From: an uncultured Verrucomicrobiota bacterium
Lineage (GTDB): Bacteria > Verrucomicrobiota > Verrucomicrobiia > Limisphaerales > UBA8199
Assembly (NCBI GenBank): GCA_903873945.1
Contig: CAIQQM010000223.1
Location: 1-36,225, forward strand
DNA length: 36,225 nucleotides
Direction of reading: 5' to 3'
The translations under genes were made by a program, and so were the position numbers. This document shows, piece by piece, positions 1 through 8,328 of this stretch. Positions within the stretch are counted from its first letter, which is position 1, and each line of letters starts with the position of its first letter. The notes under the pieces were generated by a model, which was given only the letters and a program-made list of their open reading frames with translations, did no database searches and was not told the DNA's origin.

Positions 1-1
1 C

Positions 2-622
2 TTGATTCTGTTCGCCGCCGAGCAGTGGCTGACCGCATGCGAGATTCTCGGCAAAGTCCGCCTCCACTGTGCGGAAGTGCTGACCGAGCTTGGGAAGCTC
101 AATATTCCCGCCGACCGCTTTGACTTCCTCTGGGTCGTCGATTTCCCGCTGCTCAGCTTCGACAAGGAACAGAACCGCTGGTATTCCAGCCATCATCCCT
201 TCACCGCCCCGGTTGCCGAGGATGTTTCCTTCCTCAAAACCGACCCCAAAAAGGTTCGCGGCCAGCATTATGACATCGTGGTCAACGGTGTGGAATTGGG
301 CGGCGGCTCGATCCGGATTCATCAGCCGGAATTACAGAAGACGGTGTTCGAGGAGGTGCTCCAGATCTCACCTGCGGAAACCCAATTGCGGTTTGGTTAT
401 TTGCTCGAAGCCTTCAAGTTCGGCGCCCCTCCTCACGGCGGGATCGCCCTGGGCTTCGACCGCCTGCTCGCCATCCTGTGCGGCACTCCCTGCATACGGG
501 ATGTGATTGCGTTCCCCAAAACGGCCAAGGGCACCTGCCTCATGACGGAATCGCCCTCCCAGGCGTCCGCGCGGCAATTGCGCGAGCTGCACATCGAGGT
601 TAAGGCGGCCAAGAAGGAATAA
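2..622 (+). CDS. aspS: Aspartyl-tRNA synthetase, C-terminal part (5' end outside window)
   Basis: This is the last ~206 residues of a class II aminoacyl-tRNA synthetase that charges tRNA-Asp with aspartate in the cytoplasm; the whole protein is usually near 600 residues, so about two thirds lie upstream of the window. Visible landmarks are WVVDFPLL followed by HHPFTAP, typical of bacterial AspRS after the GAD insertion domain, and the class II motif 3 GGIALGFDRLLAIL, whose Arg contacts ATP. The C-terminal RDVIAFPKTAKGTCLMTESP is the usual AspRS ending. The frame is open to the left edge, so no start is assigned. A kinase gene follows after 48 nt on the same strand, so co-transcription is possible. 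Confidence 0.96.
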   Translation: MILFAAEQWLTACEILGKVRLHCAEVLTELGKLNIPADRFDFLWVVDFPLLSFDKEQNRWYSSHHPFTAPVAEDVSFLKTDPKKVRGQHYDIVVNGVELGGGSIRIHQPELQKTVFEEVLQISPAETQLRFGYLLEAFKFGAPPHGGIALGFDRLLAILCGTPCIRDVIAFPKTAKGTCLMTESPSQASARQLRELHIEVKAAKKE

Positions 623-670
623 TTTCCGGCTGTTCCGGGCGCCTTCTGGACGAAGGCTCCGCCGTCCGCT

Positions 671-1447
671 ATGCTGCTGCCAGTGGAAAGTATTTTGGCA
701 AAGGCGCTCGGACAGGATGCCACGCAATTGGCTGCGGCGGAAAAGAGAGATTTGCTAGCCCGCCTGCTGGGGCGGCTGGCTCACGAAATCCGTAACCCGC
801 TCAGTTCGCTCGACATCCACGTGCAATTGCTCGAGGAAGACCTCACAGAACTTACGCCCCAACTGCGAGAGCATTTGACCCCGCGGCTGGAAATCATCCA
901 CGGCGAATTGCACCGTCTCAAGGGCATCGTGGAACGGTTCCTTCGCCTGGCAGGCCCATCGGCTCTGGATTTGGAACCAGTTGACACTCTTAACCTCGTT
1001 ACCCATGTCTGCGAGTTAATGCGGCCCGAAGCCGCGTCACGCAATATCGAGGTTTCCGCCGATGTCGAGGACTCCCTGCCGAAAGTAATGGCCGATCCCA
1101 TCCGTCTAACCCAGGCTTTGCTGAATCTGGTAATTAATGCCATGCAGGCTGTGGAACGAAATGGCCGGATCGAAGTGCGCGCAGCGGCCACGCCCGGGGA
1201 CGCAGTTTCGCTCACAGTTCGCGATAGCGGCCAGGGCATTCCACCCGAACGACTGGCCTCCATCTTTGATCCGTATTTCACGACGAAAGCCGAAGGAAGC
1301 GGGCTTGGGCTATGGATCGCGCAGCAGATTGTGACTGCCCACGGAGGCAGTCTGCGCGCCGAAAACGCTCCGGGTGGCGGCGCGATGTTCATCATGCTGT
1401 TGCCGCTCAAACGGTCGAAATCCGTGGAAGTTGGTTCGAAGCAGTAA
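671..1447 (+). CDS. NtrB-like sensor histidine kinase
   Basis: This is a 258-residue cytoplasmic histidine kinase with no membrane segment. The HisKA box LAHEIRNPLSSL places the phosphorylated His at residue 38. The HATPase domain follows, with N-box NLVINAMQA, G1 box DSGQGIP, F-box DPYFTTK and G2 box GSGLGLWIAQQI. Only ~35 residues precede the His, so there is no recognisable PAS or other sensor domain; input may come from a partner protein. The sigma-54 response regulator begins 70 nt downstream, and the two form a two-component pair. The stimulus is unknown. The HPE-to-HEIRNPL style is that of the NtrB/AtoS/ZraS group. The ATG at 671 is chosen as the only start that leaves the HisKA domain whole. 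Confidence 0.93.
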   Translation: MLLPVESILAKALGQDATQLAAAEKRDLLARLLGRLAHEIRNPLSSLDIHVQLLEEDLTELTPQLREHLTPRLEIIHGELHRLKGIVERFLRLAGPSALDLEPVDTLNLVTHVCELMRPEAASRNIEVSADVEDSLPKVMADPIRLTQALLNLVINAMQAVERNGRIEVRAAATPGDAVSLTVRDSGQGIPPERLASIFDPYFTTKAEGSGLGLWIAQQIVTAHGGSLRAENAPGGGAMFIMLLPLKRSKSVEVGSKQ

Positions 1448-1517
1448 ATCGCGAAATCGTGGCCGGAATGGCGTCCGGGGGCTGGCTTCAGCTTCCGCAA
1501 AACAAAAGAAAACTTAA

Positions 1518-2921
1518 GTGGACAAATCGAAAGTAAAAATCCTGGTTGTGGATGACGAACAGGGCCTCTGTGCCGGCATCCAGGAGGCCTTGCGCCGCGA
1601 AGGCTATAAGGTGGATGCCTCCACCGACCCTCTGGCCGCGCTGAAACTCGCCGATGAGCACCTCTATAACCTCATTATTTCAGATATCAAGATGCCGGGG
1701 TTGAGCGGATTGGACCTGCTCACTCACGTGCGCGCGCGCAGCTCTGACACGGTGTTCATTCTGATGACGGCCTTCGGGACTGTGGAAAGCGCCGTGGATG
1801 CCATGAAGCAGGGCGCTTACGATTACCTCCCGAAACCGATCGACATGAAACGGCTTCGGGTGCTGGTTCAAAAGGCGCTCGAGCTGCAAGCCGTCGTGGC
1901 CGAGAACAGTGAATTGCGCCTGCGCCTCCAAACCAGTTCGGAGCCCGGCTTGCTGGTGGGCGAGAGCGAAAGCATGCGCTCGGTCGTGAGACTTATCGAA
2001 GAAGTTGCCAAAAGCGACGTTACGGTCTTGATCGAAGGCGAAAGCGGCACGGGCAAGGAAATCGTCGCGCGCTCCATCCACTTACAGAGTTCCCGGCGTG
2101 ACCGCCCGTTCATCTCCGTGAATTGCGCCGCCCTGGCTGAGCAGTTGCTGGAAGCTGAACTATTCGGCCACGTCAAGGGCGCGTTTACCGGCGCTGTGGC
2201 GCACAAGCCCGGACGCTTTCAGCTTGCCGATGGCGGCACGTTGTTTCTCGATGAAATTGGCGACCTCTCTCCGAAAGGGCAGGGGGATTTGCTGCGCGTG
2301 ATCGAGGACAGTGCGTTCCGCATGGTCGGGGGCTCCGAGTTGATCCGCGTCAATGTGCGCGTCATCACCGCCACGAACAAAAAGCTCCAGGAAGCTGTGG
2401 CGCAGGGAAAATTCCGTGAAGACCTCTTCTACCGGCTGCAGATTGTCCCCATCCTGATGCCGCCGCTGAGGGATCGCCCTGAGGATATCCCGCTCCTGAT
2501 CGAGCGATTCTTCGAGAGTTTTATTGCCAAACACAAACGCCGCCGCAAGCACATGTCGCCGGAAGCGCTCCAGCTCTGCCAGCGGTTTCCCTGGCCGGGC
2601 AATGTGCGCCAACTTCGCAATGCCGTCGAACGGCTCGTAATCACCTGTCCCGACGCGTCAGTGGAAGTAAAGTATCTGCCCGACTTTTTGCGCGAGTACG
2701 ATCGCAAGACGACAACTTTTACCGTGCGGCCTGGCATACCGCTGGCCGAGGTGGAGAAAATGCTGATCCGCCAGACTTTGACCCACGTTACCAGCAATCG
2801 CGAGGAGGCTGCCAAATCGCTGGGCATCAGCCGGCGTGCGTTGCAGTACAAACTGAAGCAATACAGGTTGCTCGATGGAGGCGAGGAAGAGCTGGAACCC
2901 AAACCCAAAGCGCAAAGCTGA
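1518..2921 (+). CDS. NtrC-family sigma-54-dependent response regulator
   Basis: This is a 467-residue transcriptional activator with the complete three-part NtrC layout. The receiver domain (about 1-120) has acidic D12/D13, phospho-acceptor D56 in SDIKMPG and Lys106. The AAA+ domain (about 145-380) has Walker A GESGTGKE at 174-181, an intact sigma-54 contact loop GAFTGA at 221-226 and Walker B LFLDEIGD. A C-terminal Fis-type helix-turn-helix reads EAAKSLGISRRALQYKLK. It should use ATP to open sigma-54 promoters when phosphorylated, presumably by the kinase just upstream. The start is a GTG with no evident Shine-Dalgarno. Targets are not known; one candidate sigma-54 promoter lies 240 nt downstream. 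Confidence 0.95.
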   Translation: MDKSKVKILVVDDEQGLCAGIQEALRREGYKVDASTDPLAALKLADEHLYNLIISDIKMPGLSGLDLLTHVRARSSDTVFILMTAFGTVESAVDAMKQGAYDYLPKPIDMKRLRVLVQKALELQAVVAENSELRLRLQTSSEPGLLVGESESMRSVVRLIEEVAKSDVTVLIEGESGTGKEIVARSIHLQSSRRDRPFISVNCAALAEQLLEAELFGHVKGAFTGAVAHKPGRFQLADGGTLFLDEIGDLSPKGQGDLLRVIEDSAFRMVGGSELIRVNVRVITATNKKLQEAVAQGKFREDLFYRLQIVPILMPPLRDRPEDIPLLIERFFESFIAKHKRRRKHMSPEALQLCQRFPWPGNVRQLRNAVERLVITCPDASVEVKYLPDFLREYDRKTTTFTVRPGIPLAEVEKMLIRQTLTHVTSNREEAAKSLGISRRALQYKLKQYRLLDGGEEELEPKPKAQS

Positions 2922-3162
2922 TAGCAGCCTCCTTTGGTGTGGTGGCGGAGAGCGAACTATTCTCCCCCCAATTCCCGGTGAAAATCGAGTCTCGCTTTTC
3001 ACCGGCCCGTCCCCACCTCGACTGCGTTGCACATGCCAACAACGAAATCGTGCAGGAATTGCTCAGTTGCCAAAATGTTCGCGTTGACGCCAATATCTGA
3101 TGCCCGGGTTATTTCGGAAAAAACCGTTAATAATAAACCTGTTGCGATTCCAGAAGTCTTAA

Positions 3163-3178
3163 TGGCATGCCCTATGCC
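3163..3178 (+). promoter_or_regulatory. Possible sigma-54 (-24/-12) promoter
   Basis: TGGCATGCCCTATGCC has the GG-N10-GC spacing of sigma-54 promoters: TGGCAT matches five of six bases of the -24 element TGGCAC, while ATGC replaces TTGC at -12. It lies about 60 nt before the small gene at 3240 and 240 nt after an NtrC-type activator gene. The match is short and partly palindromic (GGCATGCC), so chance is a real alternative. The rest of the 318-nt interval 2922-3239 shows no gene. Confidence 0.35.
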
Positions 3179-3239
3179 TTGGGGGTAAACCGATTGTTTT
3201 TAATGAGCAATCATTTAACGAAAACGAAACGAAAATATT

Positions 3240-3416
3240 ATGAACGAAACAAACACTACTGCCACACCAGCCGCCTCAACTCCTTGTGCTTGTGCCGCCG
3301 CGCCGAAGCCACAAGTGACAGCAACCCCGGCCGTCCAGCCTCAGTCCCAAGCCACCGCCACCGCTCCCGCTGCCGCCCCCAAGTTCGTAAGACGCAACTT
3401 GCGCAAGCAGAAGTAA
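3240..3416 (+). CDS. Small Ala/Pro/Thr-rich protein with basic tail (58 aa)
   Basis: The frame from ATG 3240 to TAA 3414 encodes 58 residues. It starts MNETNTTATPAASTPCACAA, continues through a low-complexity stretch of Ala, Pro, Thr and Gln, and ends in a basic KFVRRNLRKQK tail. There is no membrane segment or known domain. The composition (disordered linker plus cationic end) would suit a nucleic-acid or ribosome-associated peptide, but this is a guess. It is bracketed by a possible sigma-54 promoter and a strong intrinsic terminator, so it looks like a single-gene unit. No clear Shine-Dalgarno is present. A longer overlapping frame from 3167 has a less convincing composition and ends beyond this stop. 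Confidence 0.6.
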   Translation: MNETNTTATPAASTPCACAAAPKPQVTATPAVQPQSQATATAPAAAPKFVRRNLRKQK

Positions 3417-3470
3417 TTTTTGGGGAATGGTAACCTCATGCCGTAATAAGGCGTGATCGTAGCACGCGAA

Positions 3471-3508
3471 CCGGTGCCGTTTCGGAGGAAGGGCGGCGCC
3501 GGCTTTTT
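3471..3508 (+). terminator. Intrinsic terminator after the 58-aa gene
   Basis: CCGGTGCCG (3471-3479) pairs with CGGCGCCGG (3494-3502) over nine pairs, one of them G-U, around a 14-nt loop. CTTTTTG follows directly. It closes the unit of the small gene at 3240-3416 and separates it from the zinc-ribbon gene at 3696. The interval 3509-3695 is AT-rich, which would fit a promoter for that gene, but no convincing -35/-10 pair was found. Confidence 0.75.
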
Positions 3509-3695
3509 GTCATTGCATTACAATTTCAGCCTGCACGTGAGTTAACTTGGGCGGTGCAGAAATTGCACATCCGTTGCTGCGACATTGTTGCCGAATCTCA
3601 CCAAACAGCAGCGATAAAAATTCTATCTGGTTAGTTTCCAATTGGTTATATATTTCAGATTCTCTTTGGTATGCAATTAGCATATCTTTCTCCCC

Positions 3696-4091
3696 ATGAA
3701 CGCCGTTTTGCAGAATCTGTTGCAGCTTCAGACACTCGAGTTCGGCGACGTCGCCGGCAAGAGCATCGAAACGCAGGTCGCCAAATTGCGCGGCCTTATC
3801 CCCCAGCCCATCCTCGCACACTATGACCGTCTCCGTGTTCGTGGCAAAAAAGGTGTCGCCATCATTCGCAACCAGGTTTGCACCGGTTGCCACATGCAAA
3901 TTCCCATCGGCGCGATCACTGCGATCATGCGCGGAGACGACATCCAGCTCTGCGAGAATTGCGGTCGGTACCTGCATGTGCCCGACCAATCAGAAAGTGT
4001 TTTTATTGTTGAACCGGCGCCCGCGGCCAAACGCGCAACAAAGGCTGCCGCCAAACCCCGCAAAGGCAAGTCGCTGGCTCTTGTGCTCTGA
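3696..4091 (+). CDS. Short C4-type zinc-ribbon protein (CdsZ/FlgZ-like C-terminal domain)
   Basis: This 131-residue protein contains the C4 zinc-ribbon domain of the zf-RING_7 family (PF02591): a short amphipathic N-terminal helix, IPQPILAHYDRL, GKKGVAIIRNQ, then C62-x2-C65 and C86-x2-C89 ending in CENCGRYLHV. Family members such as HP0958/FlgZ and chlamydial CdsZ are about 240-250 residues, with a long coiled-coil hairpin before the ribbon. Here almost all of the coiled coil is absent, and an Ala/Lys-rich tail (AAKRATKAAAKPRKGK) is added that could bind nucleic acid. An EIIA-like gene starts 60 nt downstream. The exact role is unknown; binding to RNA or to a secretion component is possible from the family. 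Confidence 0.8.
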   Translation: MNAVLQNLLQLQTLEFGDVAGKSIETQVAKLRGLIPQPILAHYDRLRVRGKKGVAIIRNQVCTGCHMQIPIGAITAIMRGDDIQLCENCGRYLHVPDQSESVFIVEPAPAAKRATKAAAKPRKGKSLALVL

Positions 4092-4151
4092 CGCCCTGGC
4101 GCGGTCGGCGGTTTATGCCAGACGCGCCTTTGCCTTGAATTAACTTTTCAT

Positions 4152-4652
4152 ATGCCGCCCGAGCTGGCCATCAATGTTTTGCCTGCGGTGACGCTGGCTG
4201 GTTATACCCAGCCGGCGTTGATAGTGCCCCAGCTGCATGAGCGGGATACGGCGGGGATCATCAGCGAATTGAGCCAGGTCCTGCAGCGACAAGGCAGCCT
4301 GCCGGATGTGCTGCCATTCTACCAGGCTGCGCTCAACCACGAGCTGCTCGACAACTCCGCGCTGGAATGCGGCATCGCTTTTCCCCATGCGCGCGTTAGC
4401 GGAGTGAAGCAGGTGCAATTCGCGTTTGGACGCTGTCCGGAGCCCGTGACCTGGGGCAGTCGCGGTTCATCGCCGGTGCAACTCGTCTTTCTCCTGGCGG
4501 TTCCCGCCACGGATGCCACCGGCTATTTGCATTTGCTCGCCAGCCTGGCCCGGCTGGGTCATCAACCCGGGCTGTTGCGCGAACTCCGCACTGCCCCGGA
4601 CGCGAACTCCATCCTGGCCGTGCTCGAAACAATCAAATTGCGCCAGGCATGA
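4152..4652 (+). CDS. PTS EIIA-Ntr-like (fructose/mannitol type IIA) protein
   Basis: This 166-residue protein has a PTS_EIIA_2 domain (PF00359). The active-site signature is GIAFPHAR with phospho-accepting His79, preceded by the usual LLDNSALE (canonical RE..ssTgig..iAiPH). VQLVFLLAVPATDATGYLHLLASLARL matches the later strand-helix part of the domain. With no attached IIB or IIC domain, it is probably a regulatory PtsN-type protein rather than a sugar transporter component. Its stop lies only 13 nt before hyfB, suggesting it is co-transcribed with the hydrogenase-related complex and may sense or modulate its activity. That link is inference. The N-terminal ~20 residues are not typical and may serve another contact. 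Confidence 0.85.
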   Translation: MPPELAINVLPAVTLAGYTQPALIVPQLHERDTAGIISELSQVLQRQGSLPDVLPFYQAALNHELLDNSALECGIAFPHARVSGVKQVQFAFGRCPEPVTWGSRGSSPVQLVFLLAVPATDATGYLHLLASLARLGHQPGLLRELRTAPDANSILAVLETIKLRQA

Positions 4653-4665
4653 GTAACTAAACCGA

Positions 4666-6717
4666 ATGGACGTGTTTTCTCCCGAATTGTTTCTGAAGAT
4701 TGCCTTTTGCGCTTATGGCGCTGGCATCGTTGGAAGCCTTCTCTCCTTGCGGCACGAAAGGGCGGCTAATCTGGTTGGTTTTGCCAGCGCGAGCCTGGCC
4801 GCTTTGTCCGGCATCGGCTCCGCGCTGTTTGCCCTCATTTCCGGGTCAGCCCGCGAGGCGGTGGCGTTTGAGCTATGGCCTTCGTCCATTCCCTACGTAA
4901 GTCTCACCCTGAAGCTCGACCCCTTGAGCGCTTTCTTCGTGCTGATTGTCTCCCTTCTGGCGCTGGCCCTGTCGGTTTATTCCTTCGGTTATGTGCGCGG
5001 CTTCTACGGCCGCAAGAACGTTGCTGTTCTCGGCGCGTTCTACAATGCGTTGTTGCTGGCGACCACGCTGGTATTCACCGCAGCGAATGCGTTTTTCTTC
5101 CTGATTGCCTGGGAAATCATGGCCCTGACGGCCTATTGCCTGATCAGCTTCGAGCATGAGAAAGCCGAAACCCGCAAGGCTGGCGTGCTTTACTTCATCA
5201 TGTCTCACATCGGCACCGGCTGCCTGATCCTGGGCTTCCTGCTGCTCTTCCAGGTTTCCGGCGATTACAGCTTCGAAGGGTTCCGCGCCCTGGGTGAAAA
5301 ACTTTCCCCGGCCCGCCGCGACGCCGCCTTTCTGCTGTTTCTGTTTGGCTTCGGCGTGAAGGCCGGGATCGTCCCGCTGCACATCTGGCTTCCGGAAGCG
5401 CACCCGGTCGCGCCCAGCAACGTCTCCGCCCTGTTGTCCGGCGTCCTGATCAAAACCGGCATCTATGGGCTTACCCGGGTGCTCTTTGACTTCATGGGCA
5501 CGCCGCCGAATTGGTGGGGCGTGACGGTGCTGACGGTCGGAACGGTTTCGGCATTACTGGGGGTCCTTTACGCGCTGATGGAGCACGACCTCAAGCGGCT
5601 GCTGGCCTATCATAGCATCGAGAACATTGGAATCATCCTGATGGGTCTGGGCGCATCGCTGATGTTTCTGCACACGAATCATCCCGTCCTTGCGACGCTG
5701 GCGCTCATCGCCGGGTTGTATCACACGATCAACCACGCGGTTTTCAAATCCCTGTTATTCCTCGGCGCGGGCGCTGTTTTGCATGCCACCGGCACCCGGA
5801 ACATGGAAGAGATGGGCGGGTTGATCAAACGGATGCCGGCGACCGCGTTCTGTTTTTTGATCGGCGCAGTGTCGATTTCCGCCCTGCCGCCCTTAAACGG
5901 GTTCGTGAGTGAATGGCTTACCTACCAGTCCCTGTTGCAGGGGTTCGGCACGACCGGAAGCCTGGTGCGGCTGATGTTTCCCCTGAGCGGCGCGATGCTG
6001 GCGCTGACGGGAGCGCTGGCCGCCGCATGCTTTGTGAAGGCTTTCGGGATCACCTTCCTGGCCCAACCACGCAGCGAGGAGGCCGCCCATGCTCACGAGG
6101 CTTCGCCGACCATGCTCCTCGGGATGGGGTTGCTCACGGCGGCTTGCGTTTTTCTCGGACTCTTCCCGACCCTGTTTCTGAAGTTGCTTGATCCCGTTAC
6201 GCAGCAACTGACCGGTCAGCAGATTGGCACGCAGCTCAGCCTGGCCAACAGATTGGCTCTGGGCAACACCCAGGCGCTCGGCGGCACGGTCTCAACGCTT
6301 GGCATCGCTCTCATGGCCGTCTGTTTGCTCCCGGTGCCGCTCGTGTTGTGGCTGTTCTTCGGCCGGCGGGCTCAAGTCCGCATCGGGCCGACCTGGGATT
6401 GCGGCCTGAGGGGATTGACGCCGCAAATGGAATACACGGCCACCGGTTTTTCAAAACCGATACGGATGATTTTCAAGGCGCTGTTCCGGCCGCATCGCGA
6501 GGTGCAGCGCGAGTATGACTACTCTCCTTATTTCGCCAAGACGCTTCGCTTCGAAAGCCATATCGAGGAAGCCTTCGTCACACGCCTCTACCGGCCGTTG
6601 AACCGGACGATTCTGCGGCTTTCGCGCCGCATGAGAGCACTCCAGGCGGGGAGCATTCAGGCATATCTCATATATATCTTCATAACCCTGCTCCTGCTCC
6701 TGATCTTTGCGTTATGA
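4666..6717 (+). CDS. hyfB: HyfB-like antiporter-type membrane subunit (NuoL/M family)
   Basis: This 683-residue polytopic protein is homologous to HyfB/HycC and to complex I NuoL/NuoM, which move ions across the membrane. Conserved features are the TM5 Glu in FLIAWEIMALTAYCL, the TM7 Lys in GFGVKAGIVPLHIWLPEAH, the TM8 Lys in LLSGVLIKTGIYGL, and HAVFKSLLFLGAGAVLH. The hydrophilic C-terminal portion with YDYSPYF and a last TM helix is characteristic of HyfB rather than NuoM. It is the first gene of a compact cluster; its TGA overlaps the ATG of hyfC by 4 nt. All the Lys/Glu residues expected for ion translocation are visible, so this subunit looks competent to pump. Confidence 0.95.
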   Translation: MDVFSPELFLKIAFCAYGAGIVGSLLSLRHERAANLVGFASASLAALSGIGSALFALISGSAREAVAFELWPSSIPYVSLTLKLDPLSAFFVLIVSLLALALSVYSFGYVRGFYGRKNVAVLGAFYNALLLATTLVFTAANAFFFLIAWEIMALTAYCLISFEHEKAETRKAGVLYFIMSHIGTGCLILGFLLLFQVSGDYSFEGFRALGEKLSPARRDAAFLLFLFGFGVKAGIVPLHIWLPEAHPVAPSNVSALLSGVLIKTGIYGLTRVLFDFMGTPPNWWGVTVLTVGTVSALLGVLYALMEHDLKRLLAYHSIENIGIILMGLGASLMFLHTNHPVLATLALIAGLYHTINHAVFKSLLFLGAGAVLHATGTRNMEEMGGLIKRMPATAFCFLIGAVSISALPPLNGFVSEWLTYQSLLQGFGTTGSLVRLMFPLSGAMLALTGALAAACFVKAFGITFLAQPRSEEAAHAHEASPTMLLGMGLLTAACVFLGLFPTLFLKLLDPVTQQLTGQQIGTQLSLANRLALGNTQALGGTVSTLGIALMAVCLLPVPLVLWLFFGRRAQVRIGPTWDCGLRGLTPQMEYTATGFSKPIRMIFKALFRPHREVQREYDYSPYFAKTLRFESHIEEAFVTRLYRPLNRTILRLSRRMRALQAGSIQAYLIYIFITLLLLLIFAL

Positions 6718-7658
6718 ATCGCGTCCTCGCCATTATCCTTCAGACGCTGCTGCTGCTGGCTTTAGCCCCTCTGATCAGTGGCTGCATTAGAAACTGGAAG
6801 GCGAAGCTGCAAAACCGCTGCGGTCCGCCGGTGTGGCAGCCCTATTTCGACCTCGTGAAGTTCCTGCGCAAGGACATGGTCATCTCCGAACACGCCTCGT
6901 GGATTTTTCGGGCCACGCCTTATGTGCTTCTCATTTCGACGCTGCTTGCCGGTTTAATGATGCCGTTGATTAGCGTCTCCGCGCCGCTGAGCCTGTTTGG
7001 CGGCGCGCTGGCGTTTGTCGGCTTGCTGGCGCTGGGCCGGTTTTTCCTCGCGTTGGGGGGATTGGACGTTGCCAGCACGTTTGGCGGCATGGGCAGCAGC
7101 CGCGAAATGACGATCGCCGCCATCGCCGAACCTGCGCTTATGCTCGCGGTCTTTACCGTGGCCATCACGGCGGACAAATCCACCAATCTCAGCCAGATGT
7201 TGCTGGCGGCCCAGGGCCCGACCTGGAAGCTGCTCAATCCGGCCCATGTCCTTGCGTTCGCCGCCTTGTTCATCGTGCTGCTCGCCGAGACCGGCCGCAT
7301 CCCCGTCGATAATCCCGCCACTCACCTTGAGCTGACCATGATTCACGAGGCGATGATTCTCGAATACTCCGGCCGGTACCTGGCGTTGATCGAGTGGAGC
7401 GCGTCGGTCAAGCAACTGGTGCTCATGGCCCTGCTGGTGAACATCTTCTTCCCGGTCGGCATGGCTGCCGAGTTGACGCCGGCCGCGCTGGGCCTGTCGT
7501 TCCTTTGGTTCATGGCCAAGCTCCTCGCCCTCGCCGGGGCCATTGTTCTCGTGGAAACGACCAATGCCAAGCTGCGCTTGTTCCGCGTGCCGGACCTGCT
7601 GAGCGCCGCGTTCGTTCTGGCCGCCATGGCTTTGCTCTCAACCTTCCTGTTCCAATAG
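6714..7658 (+). CDS. hyfC: HyfC/HycD-like membrane subunit (NuoH family)
   Basis: This 314-residue membrane protein is homologous to NuoH and HycD/HyfC, the subunit that joins the peripheral redox arm to the membrane arm. The family motif ETGRIPVDNPATHLELTMIH followed by EAMILEYSGR is intact, including the acidic residues that line the channel in complex I. The N-terminus (NRCGPPVWQPYFDLVKFLRK) also matches. It overlaps hyfB by ATGA, and hyfE begins 1 nt after its stop, so translational coupling is likely. Confidence 0.95.
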   Translation: MNRVLAIILQTLLLLALAPLISGCIRNWKAKLQNRCGPPVWQPYFDLVKFLRKDMVISEHASWIFRATPYVLLISTLLAGLMMPLISVSAPLSLFGGALAFVGLLALGRFFLALGGLDVASTFGGMGSSREMTIAAIAEPALMLAVFTVAITADKSTNLSQMLLAAQGPTWKLLNPAHVLAFAALFIVLLAETGRIPVDNPATHLELTMIHEAMILEYSGRYLALIEWSASVKQLVLMALLVNIFFPVGMAAELTPAALGLSFLWFMAKLLALAGAIVLVETTNAKLRLFRVPDLLSAAFVLAAMALLSTFLFQ

Positions 7659-7659
7659 C

Positions 7660-8328
7660 ATGAACTTTCCCCACTCCGAACTTGCCGCGCAGTGGATTAC
7701 CCTGCTCGCCGCCGGAATGCTTGTCATTCAGATGCTCATGGTTGTGCAGGGCATGCTGCTCACCAATATTCGCCTCTTTGCGTTGCAATCCCTGATGCTG
7801 GCCGCCATTGCCGCCATCATCGCTTTCTTCCACAACGCTCCCCATGTGTACTGGGTCGCCGGCTTGACGATTGTTGGCAAGGTGTTCTTCCTGCCCTGGC
7901 TGCTTAACCGCCAGGTGCGCCGGATGCAGATCCACCAGGAGATTGAGCCGTTGTTTAACTCGACCGCTTCGATGGTGCTCTGTGGTGCGTTCACGCTGTT
8001 GGGGTACATCGTCGCCCGCCCGTTCACCTCGCTCGAGCGGCTCGGCAATAATACGCTCGGCATCGCCATCACGCTTTTGTTGACCGGCTTCTTCCTTATG
8101 TTCAACCGCCGCAAAGCCATCACCCAGGTGCTGGCGCTGTTGACGGTCGAAAACGGCGTCATGCTCGCCGCCGTCGCCCTCACAACCTACGGCATGCCGC
8201 TCGTGGTCGAGCTCGGCATCTTCTTCGATGTGATGGTGGCGGTGATGGTCCTTGGCATTCTGGTTTATCGCATTCGCGAGACGTTTGCCTCCATGGACGT
8301 GAACAAGCTCAGCCAGCTCAAAGGATGA
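7660..8328 (+). CDS. hyfE: HyfE-like membrane subunit (NuoK-like C-terminal half)
   Basis: This 222-residue protein with about six to seven hydrophobic segments matches HyfE, whose C-terminal half is related to NuoK. The key stretch is TVENGVMLAAVALTTYGMPL followed by VVELGIFFDVMVAVMVLG and the conserved end RIRETFASMDVNKLSQLKG. The Glu residues in ENGVML and VELGIFFD correspond to buried acidic residues of the family. Its stop overlaps the ATG of the next gene (ATGA at 8325). HyfE has no counterpart in classical formate hydrogenlyase-1 and marks this cluster as Hyf/Ehr-like. Confidence 0.94.
   Translation: MNFPHSELAAQWITLLAAGMLVIQMLMVVQGMLLTNIRLFALQSLMLAAIAAIIAFFHNAPHVYWVAGLTIVGKVFFLPWLLNRQVRRMQIHQEIEPLFNSTASMVLCGAFTLLGYIVARPFTSLERLGNNTLGIAITLLLTGFFLMFNRRKAITQVLALLTVENGVMLAAVALTTYGMPLVVELGIFFDVMVAVMVLGILVYRIRETFASMDVNKLSQLKG

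Noticed and set aside
3167..3433. 88-codon plus-strand frame overlapping the 58-aa gene
   Set aside because: Arg/Ser-rich composition without any domain; the frame at 3240-3416 has a simpler composition, its own start and fits between the promoter-like element and terminator.
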